A stretch of DNA of 64,000 nucleotides from Helianthus annuus (Eukaryota; Streptophyta; Magnoliopsida; Asterales; Asteraceae). Position numbers and translations under genes: made by a program. How positions within the stretch are numbered: the first letter of the stretch is position 1; each line of letters opens with the position of its first letter. Where the stretch lies: contig NC_035437.2 of assembly GCF_002127325.2 (NCBI RefSeq), positions 171,929,378 through 171,993,377 of the forward strand, in the 5' to 3' direction. A model generated the notes under the pieces. That model was not told where the DNA came from, did not search any database, and was given only the letters and a program-made list of their open reading frames with translations. Shown here one piece after another: positions 12,895 to 24,956 of the stretch.

Positions 12895-12931
12895 TCCTCA
12901 CCCCCTTAAAATAAATCTCGACCCGAGATTT
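12895..12931 (-). other. Polypurine tract and preceding palindrome of B
   Basis: The minus strand reads AAGGGGGTGAGGA directly before the LTR. Just upstream lies a perfect 8-bp inverted repeat (12913-12920 with 12924-12931, arms AAATCTCG/CGAGATTT, 3-base loop). The palindrome overlaps the stop codon of gag-pol (12930-12932). Confidence 0.75.
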
Positions 12932-15900
12932 ACTCAAATAAATAGGGGTATTTTTCTTTCATTGTAGCTTCGACTTCCCACGTATATTCAGGACCTCTAC
13001 GAGCATCCCATTTGACTTTTACAATCGGTACGTGCTTTCTGCGAAGTTTCTTCACCTGTCGATCTTCAATCGACAAAGGTTTTTCTATGAACTTTAAGCT
13101 CTCATCTATATGCACATCTGTGTGTGGAATCACCAACGATTCGTCGGCGAAGCACTTTTTGAGATTGCAGATGTGGAACACATTGTGAATTCCATTGAGC
13201 TCTTCAGGCAAGTTCAGTTTATAGGCAACTGATCCGACTCGTTCAATGACCTCAAAAGGCCCTATGTATCTCGGACTCAGCTTGCCCTTCTTGCCGAAAC
13301 GCATCACCCCCTTCCAGGGTGACACCTTAAGTAATACCTTTTCACCTACTTCGAAGTGAAAATCCTTACGCTTTGGATCAGCGTAGCTCTTCTGCCTATC
13401 GCGGGCAGCCTTGAGACGTTCCCGGATTTGGACAATCTTGTCCGTTGTCTGGAAAACAATCTCTGGTCCCGATAATTGGACCTCTCCTACTTCCGCCCAA
13501 CAAACAGGCGATCTACATTTCCTACCATATAATGCCTCAAAAGGCGCAGCCTTTATGCTGGTGTGGTAGCTATTATTGTAGGAGAATTCGATCAGGGGTA
13601 GGTTTTTATCCCAGTTTCCACCTAAATCGATCGCACATGCACGAAGCATGTCTTCTAGCGTTTGGATAGTACGCTCACTTTGACCGTCTGTCTGTGGATG
13701 GTAAGCCGTACTAAAATTTAAACGCGTGCCCAAAGATTGCTGGAAACTCTTCCAGAAGTGAGATGTGTATCTAGTATCCCTGTCGGAGATAATAGACACA
13801 GGTATGCCGTGTAAGGCTACAATCTTATCAACATAAAGTTGGGCTAACATATCGGAGCTATACGTCTCCTTGATGGGTAGAAAATGAGCTGATTTAGTCA
13901 GCCTATCGACTATGACCCATATTGTATCGTTTCCTTTCCTGGTTTTGGGTAACTTGGTTATGAAGTCCATAGTTACGCATTCCCACTTCCACTCGGGAAG
14001 TTCAGGCTGTTGTAGCAAGCCAGACGGCTTTTGGTGCTCGGCTTTGACTTGAGCACAAGTCAAGCACTTTGCTACATGGGCGGCTACAGACTTTTTCAAG
14101 CCTATCCACCAATAATTTGCCTTTAAGTCTTGGTACATTTTATCAGCACCAGGATGGACTGAGTATTTGGAACTATGGGCTTCCTGGAGAACAACATCTC
14201 GTAGTCCTCCATAAATCGGAACCCATATACGTCCATTCAGCCTAAGAATTCCATCCTTGCTAAGAGTCAATTGCTCCTCAGTTACTCCCAGCTTTTCATT
14301 AGGGTAATTAGCTTCCAACACAGCCTCGCGCTGCGCAGCTAATATCTTTTCCATTAAATTATTTTTAACTTCAATGCTCCCGGCATTGATTCGAATGGGT
14401 TTTACCCTTTCTTTCCTGCTCAATGCATCGGCGACTACATTCGCCTTGCCGGGATGGTACCTGATTTCGCAGTCATAATCATTCAGGGTTTCCATCCAAC
14501 GGCGTTGTCTCATGTTCAACTCCTTCTGGTTGAACAAGTGCTGAAGGCTTTTGTGATCTGAATAAATCACAAATTTAATACCATAAAGGTAGTGCCTCCA
14601 CAACTTCAGTGCAAATACAACGGCACCCAACTCCAAATCATGGGTGGTGTAATTCTTTTCATGCACCTTTAATTGCCTTGAAGCATAGGCAATCACCTTG
14701 CCCTTCTGCATAAGCACACACCCCATGCCTGTATGTGATGCATCGCAGTAAACTACGAATTCATCTGTACCTTCCGGTAATGTCAACACAGGTGCGTTGC
14801 TTAGCTTCTGCTTCAGTATTTCAAAGGACTCTTGCTGCTTCGGGCCCCAAATGTACTTTTCTTTCTTCTTGGTCAAGGAAGTCAAGGGCGCAGCAATCCT
14901 CGAAAAATTTTCAATAAATCTTCGGTAGTATCCTGCTAAACCCAGGAAGCTACGAATTTCGGTAGGCGTCTTTGGCTCTTGCCAGTTCATGACTGCCTCT
15001 ACCTTAGCGGGATCCACTTGGATACCACGCTCACTCACAACGTGTCCTAAAAACTGGACCTCTCGTAGCCAGAATTCACATTTCGAGAATTTGGCGTAGA
15101 GTTTCTCACGTTGTAGTAATTCGAGAATGCAACGGAGGTGCTTCTCGTGGTCAGCTTGATTCTTGGAATAGATAAGGATATCGTCGATGAAGACTATGAC
15201 GAATTTATCTAAATACGGCTTGCAAACGCGATTCATGAGATCCATGAACGCGGCCGGTGCATTTGTGAGCCCAAAAGGCATCACTAGGAACTCGTAATGA
15301 CCATAGCGAGTCCTAAATGCAGTCTTGTGTACATCTTCATCTCTGACCCTTAGTTGATGATAACCCGACCTTAAGTCGATCTTGGAGAAGTAGCTTGCTC
15401 CTTGCAGTTGGTCGAACAGGTCATCGATCCTTGGTAAGGGATATTTGTTCTTTATGGTAACTTTATTCAGCTCTCTATAGTCGATGCACAACCGCATCGA
15501 TCCGTCCTTCTTCTTTACAAATAGGACAGGAGCTCCCCAGGGAGATGAACTAGGTCTGATAAAACCCTTCGCCAGCAGTTCATCCAACTGGGTCCTCAGT
15601 TCTTTCATTTCCGTCGGAGCTAATCTGTAAGGTGCTCTTGCTATCGGAGCTACTCCAGGAATGATGTCAATTCTGAACTCCACTTGTCTATCTGGTGGCA
15701 AACCAGGTAGTTCTTCAGGAAAAACCTCGGGGTATTTAGAAATGACAGGAAGATCCTCGATCTTCGGCTTTGGTTCTTCAATTATCACTTGAGCCATGTA
15801 AATTACACAGCCTCTGTTCAAACACCTTGAAGCTTTCAGCATAGATACGTCTTCGGGCAATCCGTAATGCGTATCCCCTCGAATGGTAAGAGATTCACCA

Positions 15901-17477
15901 CTCGGAGTCTTTAAAACTATTTGCCGCTTGCCGCAAATGATTTGGGCCTGGTTATGGGATAACCAGTCCATGCCTAGCACGATGTCAAAACCCGCAAGTT
16001 TGAAAGGAAGTAGAGATAAAGGAAAAGAATGGTTCCTAATGGATATTTCACATCCTTCTAGAACGGTAGAGACGGTTTCTATCGTTCCGTCTGCTAACTC
16101 TACTTCGTATTTCATGTCTAGGGTTTTGATTGGCATATTTAGTAGTTGGCAAAATTTCTGGTCTACAAAGGACTTGTCAGCGCCAGAATCGAACAGTACT
16201 CTTGCAAATATATTATTTACGAGAAAAGTACCTGTAAGCACAGTGTCGTCCTTAACCGCTTCCTTTGCATCCAAGCGAAAGATTCTCGCATTTGTCTTCT
16301 TAGTCTCTTCTGCCTTCTTGGCATACTTCGGGCAATTACTCTTTATGTGCCCCTTTTCATTACAATTATAGCAAGTTGCGTCCTTTATCTTTTTACACTC
16401 CACTGTCTTATGCTCCTTGGACTTGCATAGCCCACAAGGTGGAGTCCTTTGTTGCGACTGCGAACCAGACGCAAACCTACACTTCCCGGAGTGAGGTTTC
16501 TTGCAGACCTTGCAGTAAGGTCTTCCATCAGCTTGCCCCTCCTTCTTTGCCTCCGACCCTCTTTTGCCCTCACCGTTTCCACGGTGCTTTTTACCGGACT
16601 TTCGTGAGGTATCATCCTCACGCTTTCGCTTTTCAGCCTCCTTGCTCCTTTGTGCCCTCAGACGGACAGCATCAAGTGTAAGAGACAAGGAGAGGTCAGT
16701 AACTGACCTGAAGGTCGTTGGCCTAGAAGCCTTTACGCTGGCCTTGATCGCCGGCTCTAAGCCCCCAATGAATCGGGCAATCCTTCTTGATTCTGGTGTC
16801 ACAAGATATGGCACCAGGCGTGACATAGTGTTAAAGCTTGTCAGATAAGCTTGACAATCCAGGTTTGTCATCACCAGTGAGACAAAATCAGCCTCAATCT
16901 TCTCAACCTCGTGCTGAGGGCAGTAGTTTTCTTTTATGAGGGTAATAAACTCCCCCCATGACATTTTGTATAAGGCAGCCTTACCTGAAGCCTGCACCAG
17001 AGCTCTCCACCACGCCAGGGCCTCGCCCTTGAATGACTGGGACACAAACTTAACCACGTCCCTCTCAGCGCACCCGCTGATGTCCACAATCGTGTCCATC
17101 TCGTCCAGCCAGGTTATACAGTCAACCGCACCTTTCTCCCCTGTAAATTCACGGGGCTTACATGATACAAAGTATTTGTAGGTGCAACCCTTAGCACTGG
17201 ACGCATCAGTGTATTCTCTATCGCGATGAACGCTGTGCTCAGTAGACGAATGCTTGTCGTCATCTTTCTTGGGTTCAGAGGGTGGTTTGGAGTGTGTCTT
17301 TGGTTTAGAGGGTGGCTTTGACACAGATCTGCCTTGAGACTCAGTATGTTGACGATCAATAGCTGCCTGGACAGCATTGTTGATCAGAGCCTTTAGCTGT
17401 GCGCCTGTCAAATGTACTGACGCATTGTCATAGTCATCTTCATTCGTGTGGCTGTTCTCTCCGTTGGGATCCGCCAT
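12930..17477 (-). CDS. Gag-pol polyprotein of B, intact, 1515 aa
   Basis: A single uninterrupted frame. Domains in order: retrotransposon gag (about residues 110-270); cysteine-rich zinc knuckles including [14 protein letters not shown] and [14 protein letters not shown]; aspartic protease ([10 protein letters not shown], Asp near 429); reverse transcriptase (FIDDILIYS near 762); RNase H (YCDASHTG near 912); integrase with the HHCC zinc region (about 1100-1145). The catalytic residues are D near 1171 (MDFITKLP), D near 1231 (ISDRDTRY) and E near 1267 (GQSERTIQ), giving D-x35-E. A C-terminal chromodomain-like tail ([14 protein letters not shown]...PYLFE) follows. The length and order fit Tekay/Del chromoviruses. 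The start ATG at 17477 opens MADPNGEN, ahead of a basic linker. There is no stop between gag and pol, so one precursor is expected. No missing catalytic residue was seen. Confidence 0.93.
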   Translation of the reverse strand: MADPNGENSHTNEDDYDNASVHLTGAQLKALINNAVQAAIDRQHTESQGRSVSKPPSKPKTHSKPPSEPKKDDDKHSSTEHSVHRDREYTDASSAKGCTYKYFVSCKPREFTGEKGAVDCITWLDEMDTIVDISGCAERDVVKFVSQSFKGEALAWWRALVQASGKAALYKMSWGEFITLIKENYCPQHEVEKIEADFVSLVMTNLDCQAYLTSFNTMSRLVPYLVTPESRRIARFIGGLEPAIKASVKASRPTTFRSVTDLSLSLTLDAVRLRAQRSKEAEKRKREDDTSRKSGKKHRGNGEGKRGSEAKKEGQADGRPYCKVCKKPHSGKCRFASGSQSQQRTPPCGLCKSKEHKTVECKKIKDATCYNCNEKGHIKSNCPKYAKKAEETKKTNARIFRLDAKEAVKDDTVLTGTFLVNNIFARVLFDSGADKSFVDQKFCQLLNMPIKTLDMKYEVELADGTIETVSTVLEGCEISIRNHSFPLSLLPFKLAGFDIVLGMDWLSHNQAQIICGKRQIVLKTPSGESLTIRGDTHYGLPEDVSMLKASRCLNRGCVIYMAQVIIEEPKPKIEDLPVISKYPEVFPEELPGLPPDRQVEFRIDIIPGVAPIARAPYRLAPTEMKELRTQLDELLAKGFIRPSSSPWGAPVLFVKKKDGSMRLCIDYRELNKVTIKNKYPLPRIDDLFDQLQGASYFSKIDLRSGYHQLRVRDEDVHKTAFRTRYGHYEFLVMPFGLTNAPAAFMDLMNRVCKPYLDKFVIVFIDDILIYSKNQADHEKHLRCILELLQREKLYAKFSKCEFWLREVQFLGHVVSERGIQVDPAKVEAVMNWQEPKTPTEIRSFLGLAGYYRRFIENFSRIAAPLTSLTKKKEKYIWGPKQQESFEILKQKLSNAPVLTLPEGTDEFVVYCDASHTGMGCVLMQKGKVIAYASRQLKVHEKNYTTHDLELGAVVFALKLWRHYLYGIKFVIYSDHKSLQHLFNQKELNMRQRRWMETLNDYDCEIRYHPGKANVVADALSRKERVKPIRINAGSIEVKNNLMEKILAAQREAVLEANYPNEKLGVTEEQLTLSKDGILRLNGRIWVPIYGGLRDVVLQEAHSSKYSVHPGADKMYQDLKANYWWIGLKKSVAAHVAKCLTCAQVKAEHQKPSGLLQQPELPEWKWECVTMDFITKLPKTRKGNDTIWVIVDRLTKSAHFLPIKETYSSDMLAQLYVDKIVALHGIPVSIISDRDTRYTSHFWKSFQQSLGTRLNFSTAYHPQTDGQSERTIQTLEDMLRACAIDLGGNWDKNLPLIEFSYNNSYHTSIKAAPFEALYGRKCRSPVCWAEVGEVQLSGPEIVFQTTDKIVQIRERLKAARDRQKSYADPKRKDFHFEVGEKVLLKVSPWKGVMRFGKKGKLSPRYIGPFEVIERVGSVAYKLNLPEELNGIHNVFHICNLKKCFADESLVIPHTDVHIDESLKFIEKPLSIEDRQVKKLRRKHVPIVKVKWDARRGPEYTWEVEATMKEKYPYLFE

Positions 17478-17804
17478 TGTAACTTGAATCTGTTACAGAA
17501 GATAACAAAATTTTAATTTAGGAGATTATTATATGATTGTCTTTTATGACAATTTGTCAACCATGGTACAGAGACCATATTCGGTTAACTTATTAGTTCA
17601 TTAAATATTAGGGATTGAATATATCCTATATCAACTATATACATAGTATTGGCGGCATAAAGCCTAATCATGATGATGTTTTATAATATCAGCCGAGATT
17701 TCATAGAATCAAAGGCATAGAGAATTGAACCGTAGTTCTTTTATCTCTTTCTGACAGAGAGTCATAGACTACTACTGCCTTTTGTCTTATAAGACAATTA
17801 TTAT

Positions 17805-18153
17805 GGCCCATAGGCACTACACCTCTAATGGATGTCTTAATATGGTTGGCCCGTAGGCACTACATCACTAATGGATGTTTTGATAATATTGGCCCGTAGG
17901 CACTACATCACTAATGGATGTTTTAATAATACTAGCCCGTAGGCATTGCATCACTAAATGGATGTCTTTATAGTACTGGCCCGTAGGCATTGCATCACTA
18001 AATGGATGTCTTTATAGTACTGGCCCGTAGGCATTGCATCACTAAATGGATGTCTTTATAGTACTGGCCCGTAGGCATTGCATCACTAAATGGATGTCTT
18101 TATAGTACTGGCCCGTAGGCATTGCATCGCTAAATGGATGTCTTTATAATATT
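17805..18153. repeat. 43-44 bp tandem repeat, eight copies
   Basis: The unit begins GGCCCGTAGGCATTGCATC and ends GGATGTCTTTATAGTACT. Copy starts at 17805, 17848, 17891, 17934, 17978, 18022, 18066 and 18110. The first three are more diverged and 43 bp long; the last ones are nearly identical at 44 bp, as expected from recent expansion by slippage or unequal exchange. Confidence 0.9.
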
Positions 18154-18556
18154 GACCACCTTCATTGGTGATTTAACCCACGATCTATATATCATTTAGT
18201 TGGGTTTTGAAATCCTCAAAGGATTATTGTATAAGAATGACGTGCGTGATTATAACGAATCACATCTGCCATGAATGTTAACATGCGTACAGAGGTTAAC
18301 AGGGAATCAGAATCTTTTCAGCTAGGTCGTACCATCTTGACTGATCTTAAAAGACCCCAAGCTAGGTTTCACCCCCTTAAGATTCTTTATTAGGCAGATC
18401 AATATAAAAGGAATGGTTTTGGTTTATTTTTATATATATTAAAACAAAACTCATAACATACATTCCGAAATTTCAAATACAATTACATATCGCCCTAAAC
18501 GGGTCTTTCAAATAATACATACCTCCAGAGAGGTTTAAAAAAAAATAAGTGACAAG

Positions 18557-18653
18557 TCCACGCAGGGACTAATACAAGATAGGTGTCCATGCAAGGACTA
18601 AATATAAGTCCACGTAGGGACTGAAATACGATAAGTTGTCCACGCAGGGACTT
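18557..18653. repeat. Four short hairpin-like repeats in B
   Basis: GTCCACGCAGGGACT and variants occur four times (near 18557, 18587, 18608 and 18639). Each keeps the arms GTCC/GGAC while the 6-base middle varies. Confidence 0.65.
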
Positions 18654-18692
18654 ATTTCAAAGTAGAAATTACAGTTGTACTACTATTAAGGG

Positions 18693-19904
18693 CTAGTGGT
18701 CACGTTTCTTCTTTTTGCCCTTTAGTAGATTCGCCAAGCCCTTGAGAAATCCTCGGTGGCTTTTCTTTTCTTCCTCGAACTCTCTCTCCACACGATCTAA
18801 TCGATGGAGTATTTCTTCCTGTTCAGGAGGAGAAAATCGCGGTTGTGGCGCTTGATGCGGAACTGGAGGTCTGGGAGGTATTGGATACCCATGAGCTGAG
18901 TAGTCCGGTGGTCCCATGTTTCCATGTGCTCCGTCTGGGTAGCGCGCATTATATCTAGCCGACACCACATATGGGTCGCGCTCATAGCCGTAGTTGTATT
19001 GTGCTTGTGACGGTTCAAACGGGTTGTAAGCCGTTGGACCTGTGTAAGCTGGTATGGGTTGGTCATACCCAAATGGTGGCGAATTTCGTGCAGTAGGTGC
19101 GGAGTTCGCTTCTTGTATAGGACTTGAAGGTCCTTCTTCATGTAGTGGCGGATACTGGCTACTATTAGAATGTCGAGGAGTGCTGAAGTGGTTACCCCCT
19201 CCTCCTCGTGTAGACATACGAGCATTGGTCCTCCTACGCCTCGGCGGATCAGGTATAACTGGTTGTGCCGGTGGCGGAGGCGGTGGCGTAACTGCCTCAA
19301 AGCGTGAATCCTCAGAGGGATCCTGTGGATGTCTCGGTTGTTGTGTCTGATGAGATGGTGTGTTGTACCACTCATGTCGGTCAAACAAGGCCATAAAGCT
19401 ATCTGGGCCTTGATATTGTGGACCATGATATGAAGATCCATCAGATACTTCTATCGGATGCGTGGGCGTACCACGAGCTGGTTCAGTTGGATCCTCATCT
19501 TCCTCCATGGGATCTTCAGAAAAATGGTCTTGTGGCCCTAGTGGAACAAAACCTGAAGGTTCCTGTATGTAGTCAGCCGGATTAAACTGAGCTACGTAGT
19601 ATGGACTAGGGTCGTCGTAGTTTCGGTGCGATACCGAACGTTGCAGAGGTATGAAGGAAGGTTGTGGGTTGTTGGGATTATTTTCTGAATCTGGCCCAAA
19701 GGAGTGCCGGTAGGATGGCGTCGAGCTGTGCGAAGTGGAATGCCTTGCTGGTTCGTAAAGATCTCTTCGTCGTTGTGGCTCTTCGCTCCTTGTCATCGAA
19801 GGATGTCTTGTACCAGATGGTCCAGCTTCTTGATCGTGATGTGTCACGATTTCTCCTCGGCCTCTTCGTCCCCTTCCTCTTCCTCGGAATATAACAGGTG
19901 GCAT
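18693..19904 (-). CDS. Extra proline-rich ORF of B upstream of gag, 403 aa
   Basis: Intact frame between the primer binding site and gag, on the element's coding strand. The N-terminus has an arginine-glycine stretch (residues 6-17, RGRGRGRRGRG). The bulk is rich in Pro, His, Ser and Gln with a proline run (PPPPPPAQP). The last 40 residues look like a short charged coiled coil (EILHRLDRVEREFEEEKK), followed by a lysine-rich end (GLANLLKGKKKKRDH). No enzyme motif and no zinc finger were seen. Gag and pol are complete without it, so it is an accessory protein; RNA binding through the RG stretch is only a suggestion. I do not recognise a named family. The start at 19904 is the first ATG after the primer site region. 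Confidence 0.7.
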   Translation of the reverse strand: MPPVIFRGRGRGRRGRGEIVTHHDQEAGPSGTRHPSMTRSEEPQRRRDLYEPARHSTSHSSTPSYRHSFGPDSENNPNNPQPSFIPLQRSVSHRNYDDPSPYYVAQFNPADYIQEPSGFVPLGPQDHFSEDPMEEDEDPTEPARGTPTHPIEVSDGSSYHGPQYQGPDSFMALFDRHEWYNTPSHQTQQPRHPQDPSEDSRFEAVTPPPPPPAQPVIPDPPRRRRTNARMSTRGGGGNHFSTPRHSNSSQYPPLHEEGPSSPIQEANSAPTARNSPPFGYDQPIPAYTGPTAYNPFEPSQAQYNYGYERDPYVVSARYNARYPDGAHGNMGPPDYSAHGYPIPPRPPVPHQAPQPRFSPPEQEEILHRLDRVEREFEEEKKSHRGFLKGLANLLKGKKKKRDH

Positions 19905-20055
19905 TTTCCTGCTCCAAAACTTATTAAAAATCGAATCGAAAATAAAGACAAAAAGGAGTAATAATCCGAATTTGTCCTAAGTTCTTGTCTAGACTCAAGT
20001 ATGTGCAATTGTGTCACTGAGATTAAACACATTAGGATAGTGTTTAATTCACTCA

Positions 20056-20073
20056 ATGTTGGCTCTGATACCA
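20056..20073 (-). other. Primer binding site of B (initiator Met tRNA)
   Basis: The minus strand reads TGGTATCAGAGCCAACATT, three bases inside the 5' LTR. TGGTATCAGAGC matches the 3' end of plant initiator methionine tRNA. Confidence 0.9.
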
Positions 20074-20076
20074 ACC

Positions 20077-23000
20077 TGTCACACCCCGATTTCCACGTGT
20101 CTCACCGGTGGGCCCGGTGGGGGATTACCGTGACGATGTTGGCAACAATATAGTCAAACCACACAATTATATAATGCACAGCGGAAGCATAAATTAAATA
20201 TATAACTTCAACCTCTGATTGTAATATCAAAATGTATTACAGAAGTTGAATATCCACAGTGGATCGTAAATACAGATAAAGTATTGTTCCATCAGATACT
20301 GCAATCAAGCTTGCGAGGCTTATCCCGACGCTAGGGAGCTAATACCAGCCAATTACGTTTAGGTACCTGCACTTAATCTTTTTGGGGAAAATACGTCAGT
20401 TTACACTGGTAAATACATTCAACTGACACATTTGAAAATGTTTATTAAAATTGATTTGAATGCACAAGGCACAAACTCTTTTATAACTTGGGAAAATTCA
20501 TAATGATCTTGTGAACGTTTTACATGTTCTTTTATGCGTTCAGTAGCCCGGGTCGTGCCGGGTTAAAGATTTATAGACACACCACGTTCGCGTAAAACCG
20601 TAGTACAGAAACCAACGGCTACGTCTTTTAGTTTTAATGTCGACACTTTATACCGGGTGTACGCCTACACCGGGATGTCGATGGTCGTGGCCATTTCGTA
20701 AAATGATGCCGAGGATATCCGGGACAACGGTCATTAAACCCCCCAAAGGCTTATAAGCAACAAAACTGTTTAAATGAGCCGATCATATTATTTAGTTATC
20801 CATCTAAGCGATGGACGAATATAGTGCTCAATCAAGCGGTATTAATATACCGTAACCCAAGCCCATATAGGGGAAATAAGTCAAAAGTATTTACCTTTGC
20901 AAGTATTAATCCTTAATTTAGATCAAGTCACCGATAGCTTTTACTGGGGCTCCTAATCTGGAACGAAGGTTTTAATTAACCTCTTAGAATCCTAACGGTC
21001 CTTGTATTAGCCGTAGCTTAAACCGGTTGATTCCGATATATAGATATGGTTAATTCGCACGAAAAGGCGAAAACCGAGAATGGAGTATGATTTGGACCCA
21101 ACAAGTTCAGTGACTTGTTTTATATGGGTTTATAGTTCATACTCTGGATTTTGGGGTTCAAATAATATAATTTGACCCATATCGGCTATTGCACGAAAAC
21201 TAGTTCCGTGGGCCGTACCGTGTGCGCAAATAGGCGAAACGGTTAACCATAAGAGTCGTACGCTTATTTCCTAAGTCAATATGCCTTAAAAGTATTTTGG
21301 TATCAGTAGGATACCTTCCGTAATGCCCGTAACGAGTTTAAATTTATATTATGCCCCGTAGGGGCTTTTCGGTCATTTTAAAGACTTTAAAAGGGATTTT
21401 CGAGTTCTACAGGAAATCTGAGTTTCCCGAACAGCTTATAAAGCTTAAAATACTTTATTTATTATTTAAAACCAGTGGCAATTGGAATCGGGTCAAAAGA
21501 CCTTGTAGAACTCCCGTTTTGGCCAAAAAGGGCATATTCGGTATTTACCGAACCGTAGCCATAACCGCAGGTTATGAGCAAGGTAAAAATTATTAAAAAT
21601 CTTTAAAATTCCCAAAATATTATTCTACCACAGTGGGTAAAAGTTTTGGTGACGAAAACTTGGGTTAGATGGGCGTTATGCTAATTGCGCCGTTAATTAC
21701 AAAACTTTCTTAAAAGTGCGCCTTTTAGCATAACTCTCATTCTAGACCTCGGATTGACGTGAAACTTTAAGGACATGCTTATAATTTAACAAGCAAGGTT
21801 TTGGTCCATTCACGTGTCCGAAATACTCGTTTTAATTTTAAAAGGCCGTTACGGTCAACTTTTAGGCGAATGACGGAATTGCGTAAAAGACTCGGGTAAC
21901 TCATGAACCGACCACAGAGGCTTATACCAACATGTGACCTGGTCCTAAGAGAGTCCTAAGGTATATTTATACCTCACTAAAACGGGTCAGAACTGAAGTC
22001 AAAGCAAAAGTCAAACTTTTGCGACTTTCGGCTCCGAACCGGTTCTACATAGTAAATGATCGATTCAAACGAGCGCAAACAGGTTTATATACTTATTATC
22101 ATGTTTTATGATTGTCGAAACAGGTTCCATAACATATACATTACAGATTATGCTTAAATCGCTAAAATAGCTTTCTGTTGACTTTTTAACCGCACGTTTG
22201 ACTCGATAATTGACATAGTTAGAGTGGTGATCAGGGGGAACCCTTTTAGAGGTTTAATACCCACATAAATACCAACTCATAACCATTTTTGATTCGTCAT
22301 AAGACTGAATCATTTGCAAGATATTGCAATGACAACCGCTAGTTACGACGGTTGCGTTTATGAGCCATAACTCAGGAAATGTGACACCACGAAGGGTTAG
22401 ATCACTTACAGAGGTTGTGTTCTTGCTTATGGAACTTCAGAGAAGTCTTGAGAGCTTGAGAGATGATCAGTAGAAGTGTTCTTGAGTGTGTGAATGTTAT
22501 GAGCCAAAGAGGCCTATTTATAGTCACACAAGACCCTCAAGATCATTACACAACATGCTATAACTGATCATGGATCATGGGCAGGTGTCCCTAAGGAGTA
22601 TGGATCGTGTAGGGGGCACCCATGCTGCCATAATTGATCAAATGATCGTTCAAGAGCTCAAAAGTCAAGAAACTACAACTTTCTGCATCTGGGCGTCGTA
22701 CGCGACCCGCATGGACATTCCATGCAACTCTTACGCGGGTCGCCTGGGATCAGAAAATCAGACGCGTAATAGAGGAGGCTCGCGGCCCGCCTCGACTTAT
22801 GTTTAAACCTTACGCGGGTCGCCTAAGGTTATATTTTCTGAATTTTTCAAATCTTTTATAATGATTACAGAATCGGGCCATTAATAACGAAATCTTTCGT
22901 AATGATTCGCCTGACCTTTCGGTTTTGAAGGGGTAACTTTGCGGTTTGGCCCTCGGTTATTTTACCGATAGGGGCCTCGTGTTATTTACCCGCGTTATTA

Positions 23001-23470
23001 AGTCCCCGGTTATTTATTAATTATATTGGAAAGCCTTAACTTTCACTGTTGACGCTTTTAACCCTTCTTCTACGAATTCGATCGTAACTTTCTTGTTTCA
23101 TATCGAAACTTCGCGAAATTCATATATATTATTTTAGTGAGGGTATAACACCGTTACAAAGTCTTTGGAACGTTAAAGGGTCACTCAGAGGTATTATTAA
23201 ACATGTTGACACAGTTAACCCCTGTAGTTTGTAATCTCTCACTTTCTTCCGCGTTTTGTTTTTGTACGATCTATAATTTATTCGTTTGAAGGTTTAAGCA
23301 TTATTTAGGGATACTATACAGTATATTTACCCTTGTTGACATTTATAACCCTCGAATTTTATATACTTTCAAGGTTTGTCAAAATTAGTCCTTTATTTAT
23401 TATAGATGCCACGTGTAAACAAATGACACGTGTTAACACATCATTGGACACAAAATTTCGAGGTGTTACA
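20077..23470 (-). repeat. 5' LTR of B (3394 bp)
   Basis: Same length as the 3' LTR, with three substitutions found by eye. It carries the working copies of the TATA box (22515-22522), leader intron sites and G-boxes. It ends at the second CATAG (23471-23475). Confidence 0.95.
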
Positions 23471-23475
23471 CATAG

Positions 23476-24588
23476 GCATGCTTCCTTCAATTTTTCTGGG
23501 ATAGGATTGATCTCCATCCTCTCCCTGTATTGTGCTATATGCTCCTCTGGATCCGTTGTGCCATCATACAACTTCATGGTAGGGATATGGAACCTTTTGG
23601 GTACCTCTGCATCACAAATTGGTGGTGCAAAACGGGATACCTTGTGGCTTCCATCCGCAATCTCTGGGATAGGCTTGACTACCCCTGGAACACTTGAGAT
23701 CATATCTTTTAGTTTCTGTAATTCCCTGGCCATAGCATGATTGGTACCTGTATCCTGCAGGAATCCAAGGTTAGTGGTAGGATAATTATTTAAAGTGTTA
23801 CCTCCCATTGGGTTCAAGTTAGGGAATCCATATTGCTGGGATTCTGGAACAACGGAGGGACCAGTGGAAGCAATGGTCTGCATTGGAATGAAGTCCCCTT
23901 GATGGACATCTAGACTTCCTGTTTGCAAACTTTTTAGGGATCCTGGCATCTGTAAGGATCCTGGTATCTGGGATGATCCTGGAACGAAGGAGGATCCGTA
24001 AACCTGGGATGATCCTGGAACAAATGAGGATCCTTGGCCCTGGAATGATCCTGGAACAAAGTAGGATCCTTGAAACTGCTGTGCCCCTGGATAGGCTCCC
24101 GGATTCATAAAGGATCCCATGTATTGAGGATAGGATCCTACAGGCTGAAAATGTGAGTCTGATGTCTGAGTCATTGCTGCCGAGTTGAGATGTGATCCTC
24201 TTGACTCCCCTATGATTTGCACGTCCGGGATCCCTGATGGCTGGGAAGTGATCATTGGAGTATCAAAGCTCAAGGATTTGGGCATCAGTGGAGAATGATC
24301 CTCTGCCGCTTTCTTTTGTCTTTTGAGATCTCCAATTTCCCTGAGGATCCTTTCGTTAGTTTCATCTTGCCGCTGCATACGATCCTTCATCTGCAAAATT
24401 AAAGCAAATACATCACTAGTACTAGGAATAGAAGAATTCATAGCAGAAGAAGATAGAGGTTTAGAGAAGGTGGGAGTTGATCTCTTCTCAGTATTTTTCT
24501 GAGATCCTGCCGGTGGAGGAGGCAAGGTGATCTGTGATGAGGTGACTGCAGACATCGCCGTGGACATGTTCTTCAATGATGAAGCCAT
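23476..24588 (-). pseudogene. A1 gag N-terminal part, severed by B
   Basis: Starts at ATG 24588 (MASSLKNMSTAMSAV), 78 bases inside the 5' LTR. It is a low-complexity N-terminal region with a coiled-coil-like stretch (QMKDRMQRQDETNERILREIGDLKRQ, here named by its QMKDRMQRQ start) and a run of PGSSQ/PGSFQ repeats (about 23940-24070). Then comes the first part of the gag domain (CDAEVPKRFHIPTMKLYDG... HIAQYRERMEINPI). At 23476 the frame enters the B LTR; the rest of gag is at 8043-9500. Very similar to A2 gag. Confidence 0.88.
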
Positions 24589-24646
24589 GTAACTCTTTCA
24601 AATGATTTCGAACAAAAGATTTTTCTTATGAATGAAGCACCAATTG

Positions 24647-24663
24647 CCCCATGGTGGGCGCCA
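24647..24663 (-). other. Primer binding site of A1
   Basis: The minus strand reads TGGCGCCCACCATGGGG, starting three bases from the LTR. The first eight bases match those used by many Tat elements. I cannot assign the tRNA with certainty. Confidence 0.7.
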
Positions 24664-24666
24664 AAC

Positions 24667-24956
24667 TGTTTTGGTCAAAAATCACACAAGGATAATGTAA
24701 CCAAACTTTATGTAAACGGGGTATGATGCTTGGTTAATTATGAAAGTAAAGGATCACTTCTGTGATAAAAGATGCAAAGACACAATGATTTATACGAGGA
24801 AAAAGCCCTTGATCAATGTATGATCTCCGGCATAAAAAACCTCGGGTGATGGCAACTACCGATCACCAACTTCAATATGATAAAAATGTAGTTACAACTT
24901 CGGATAGTAATGAGCTGAGTACAAGGATCACTGAGTGTCTAAGTGTTTGAGAGTTG
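24667..24956 (-). repeat. 5' LTR of A1, part 1 (before insertion of C)
   Basis: 290 bp matching 661-951 of the 3' LTR with only two differences seen. It ends with AGTTG (24952-24956), the target duplicated by C. Confidence 0.9.

Larger units (their letters stand above)
17478..18692. other. Spacer of B between the extra ORF and gag
   Basis: About 1.2 kb with no gene, holding two tandem arrays (17805-18153 and 18557-18653). The rest is AT-rich. It would be the untranslated leader of gag in a full-length transcript. Confidence 0.6.
9501..23470 (-). mobile_element. Chromovirus (Tekay/Del-like) Ty3/gypsy retrotransposon B, full length, 13,970 bp
   Basis: Two 3394-bp LTRs (9501-12894 and 20077-23470) at a constant offset of 10,576 bp show no indels. 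I found only three substitutions between them: 10076/20652, 11232/21808 and 11905/22481. A five-base CATAG target duplication flanks it. In minus-strand order: 5' LTR, initiator-Met-tRNA primer site, an extra proline-rich ORF, a tandem-repeat spacer, intact gag-pol ending in a chromodomain-like tail, polypurine tract, 3' LTR. It interrupts A1 gag. The near-identity of the LTRs means a recent insertion. Confidence 0.95.
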
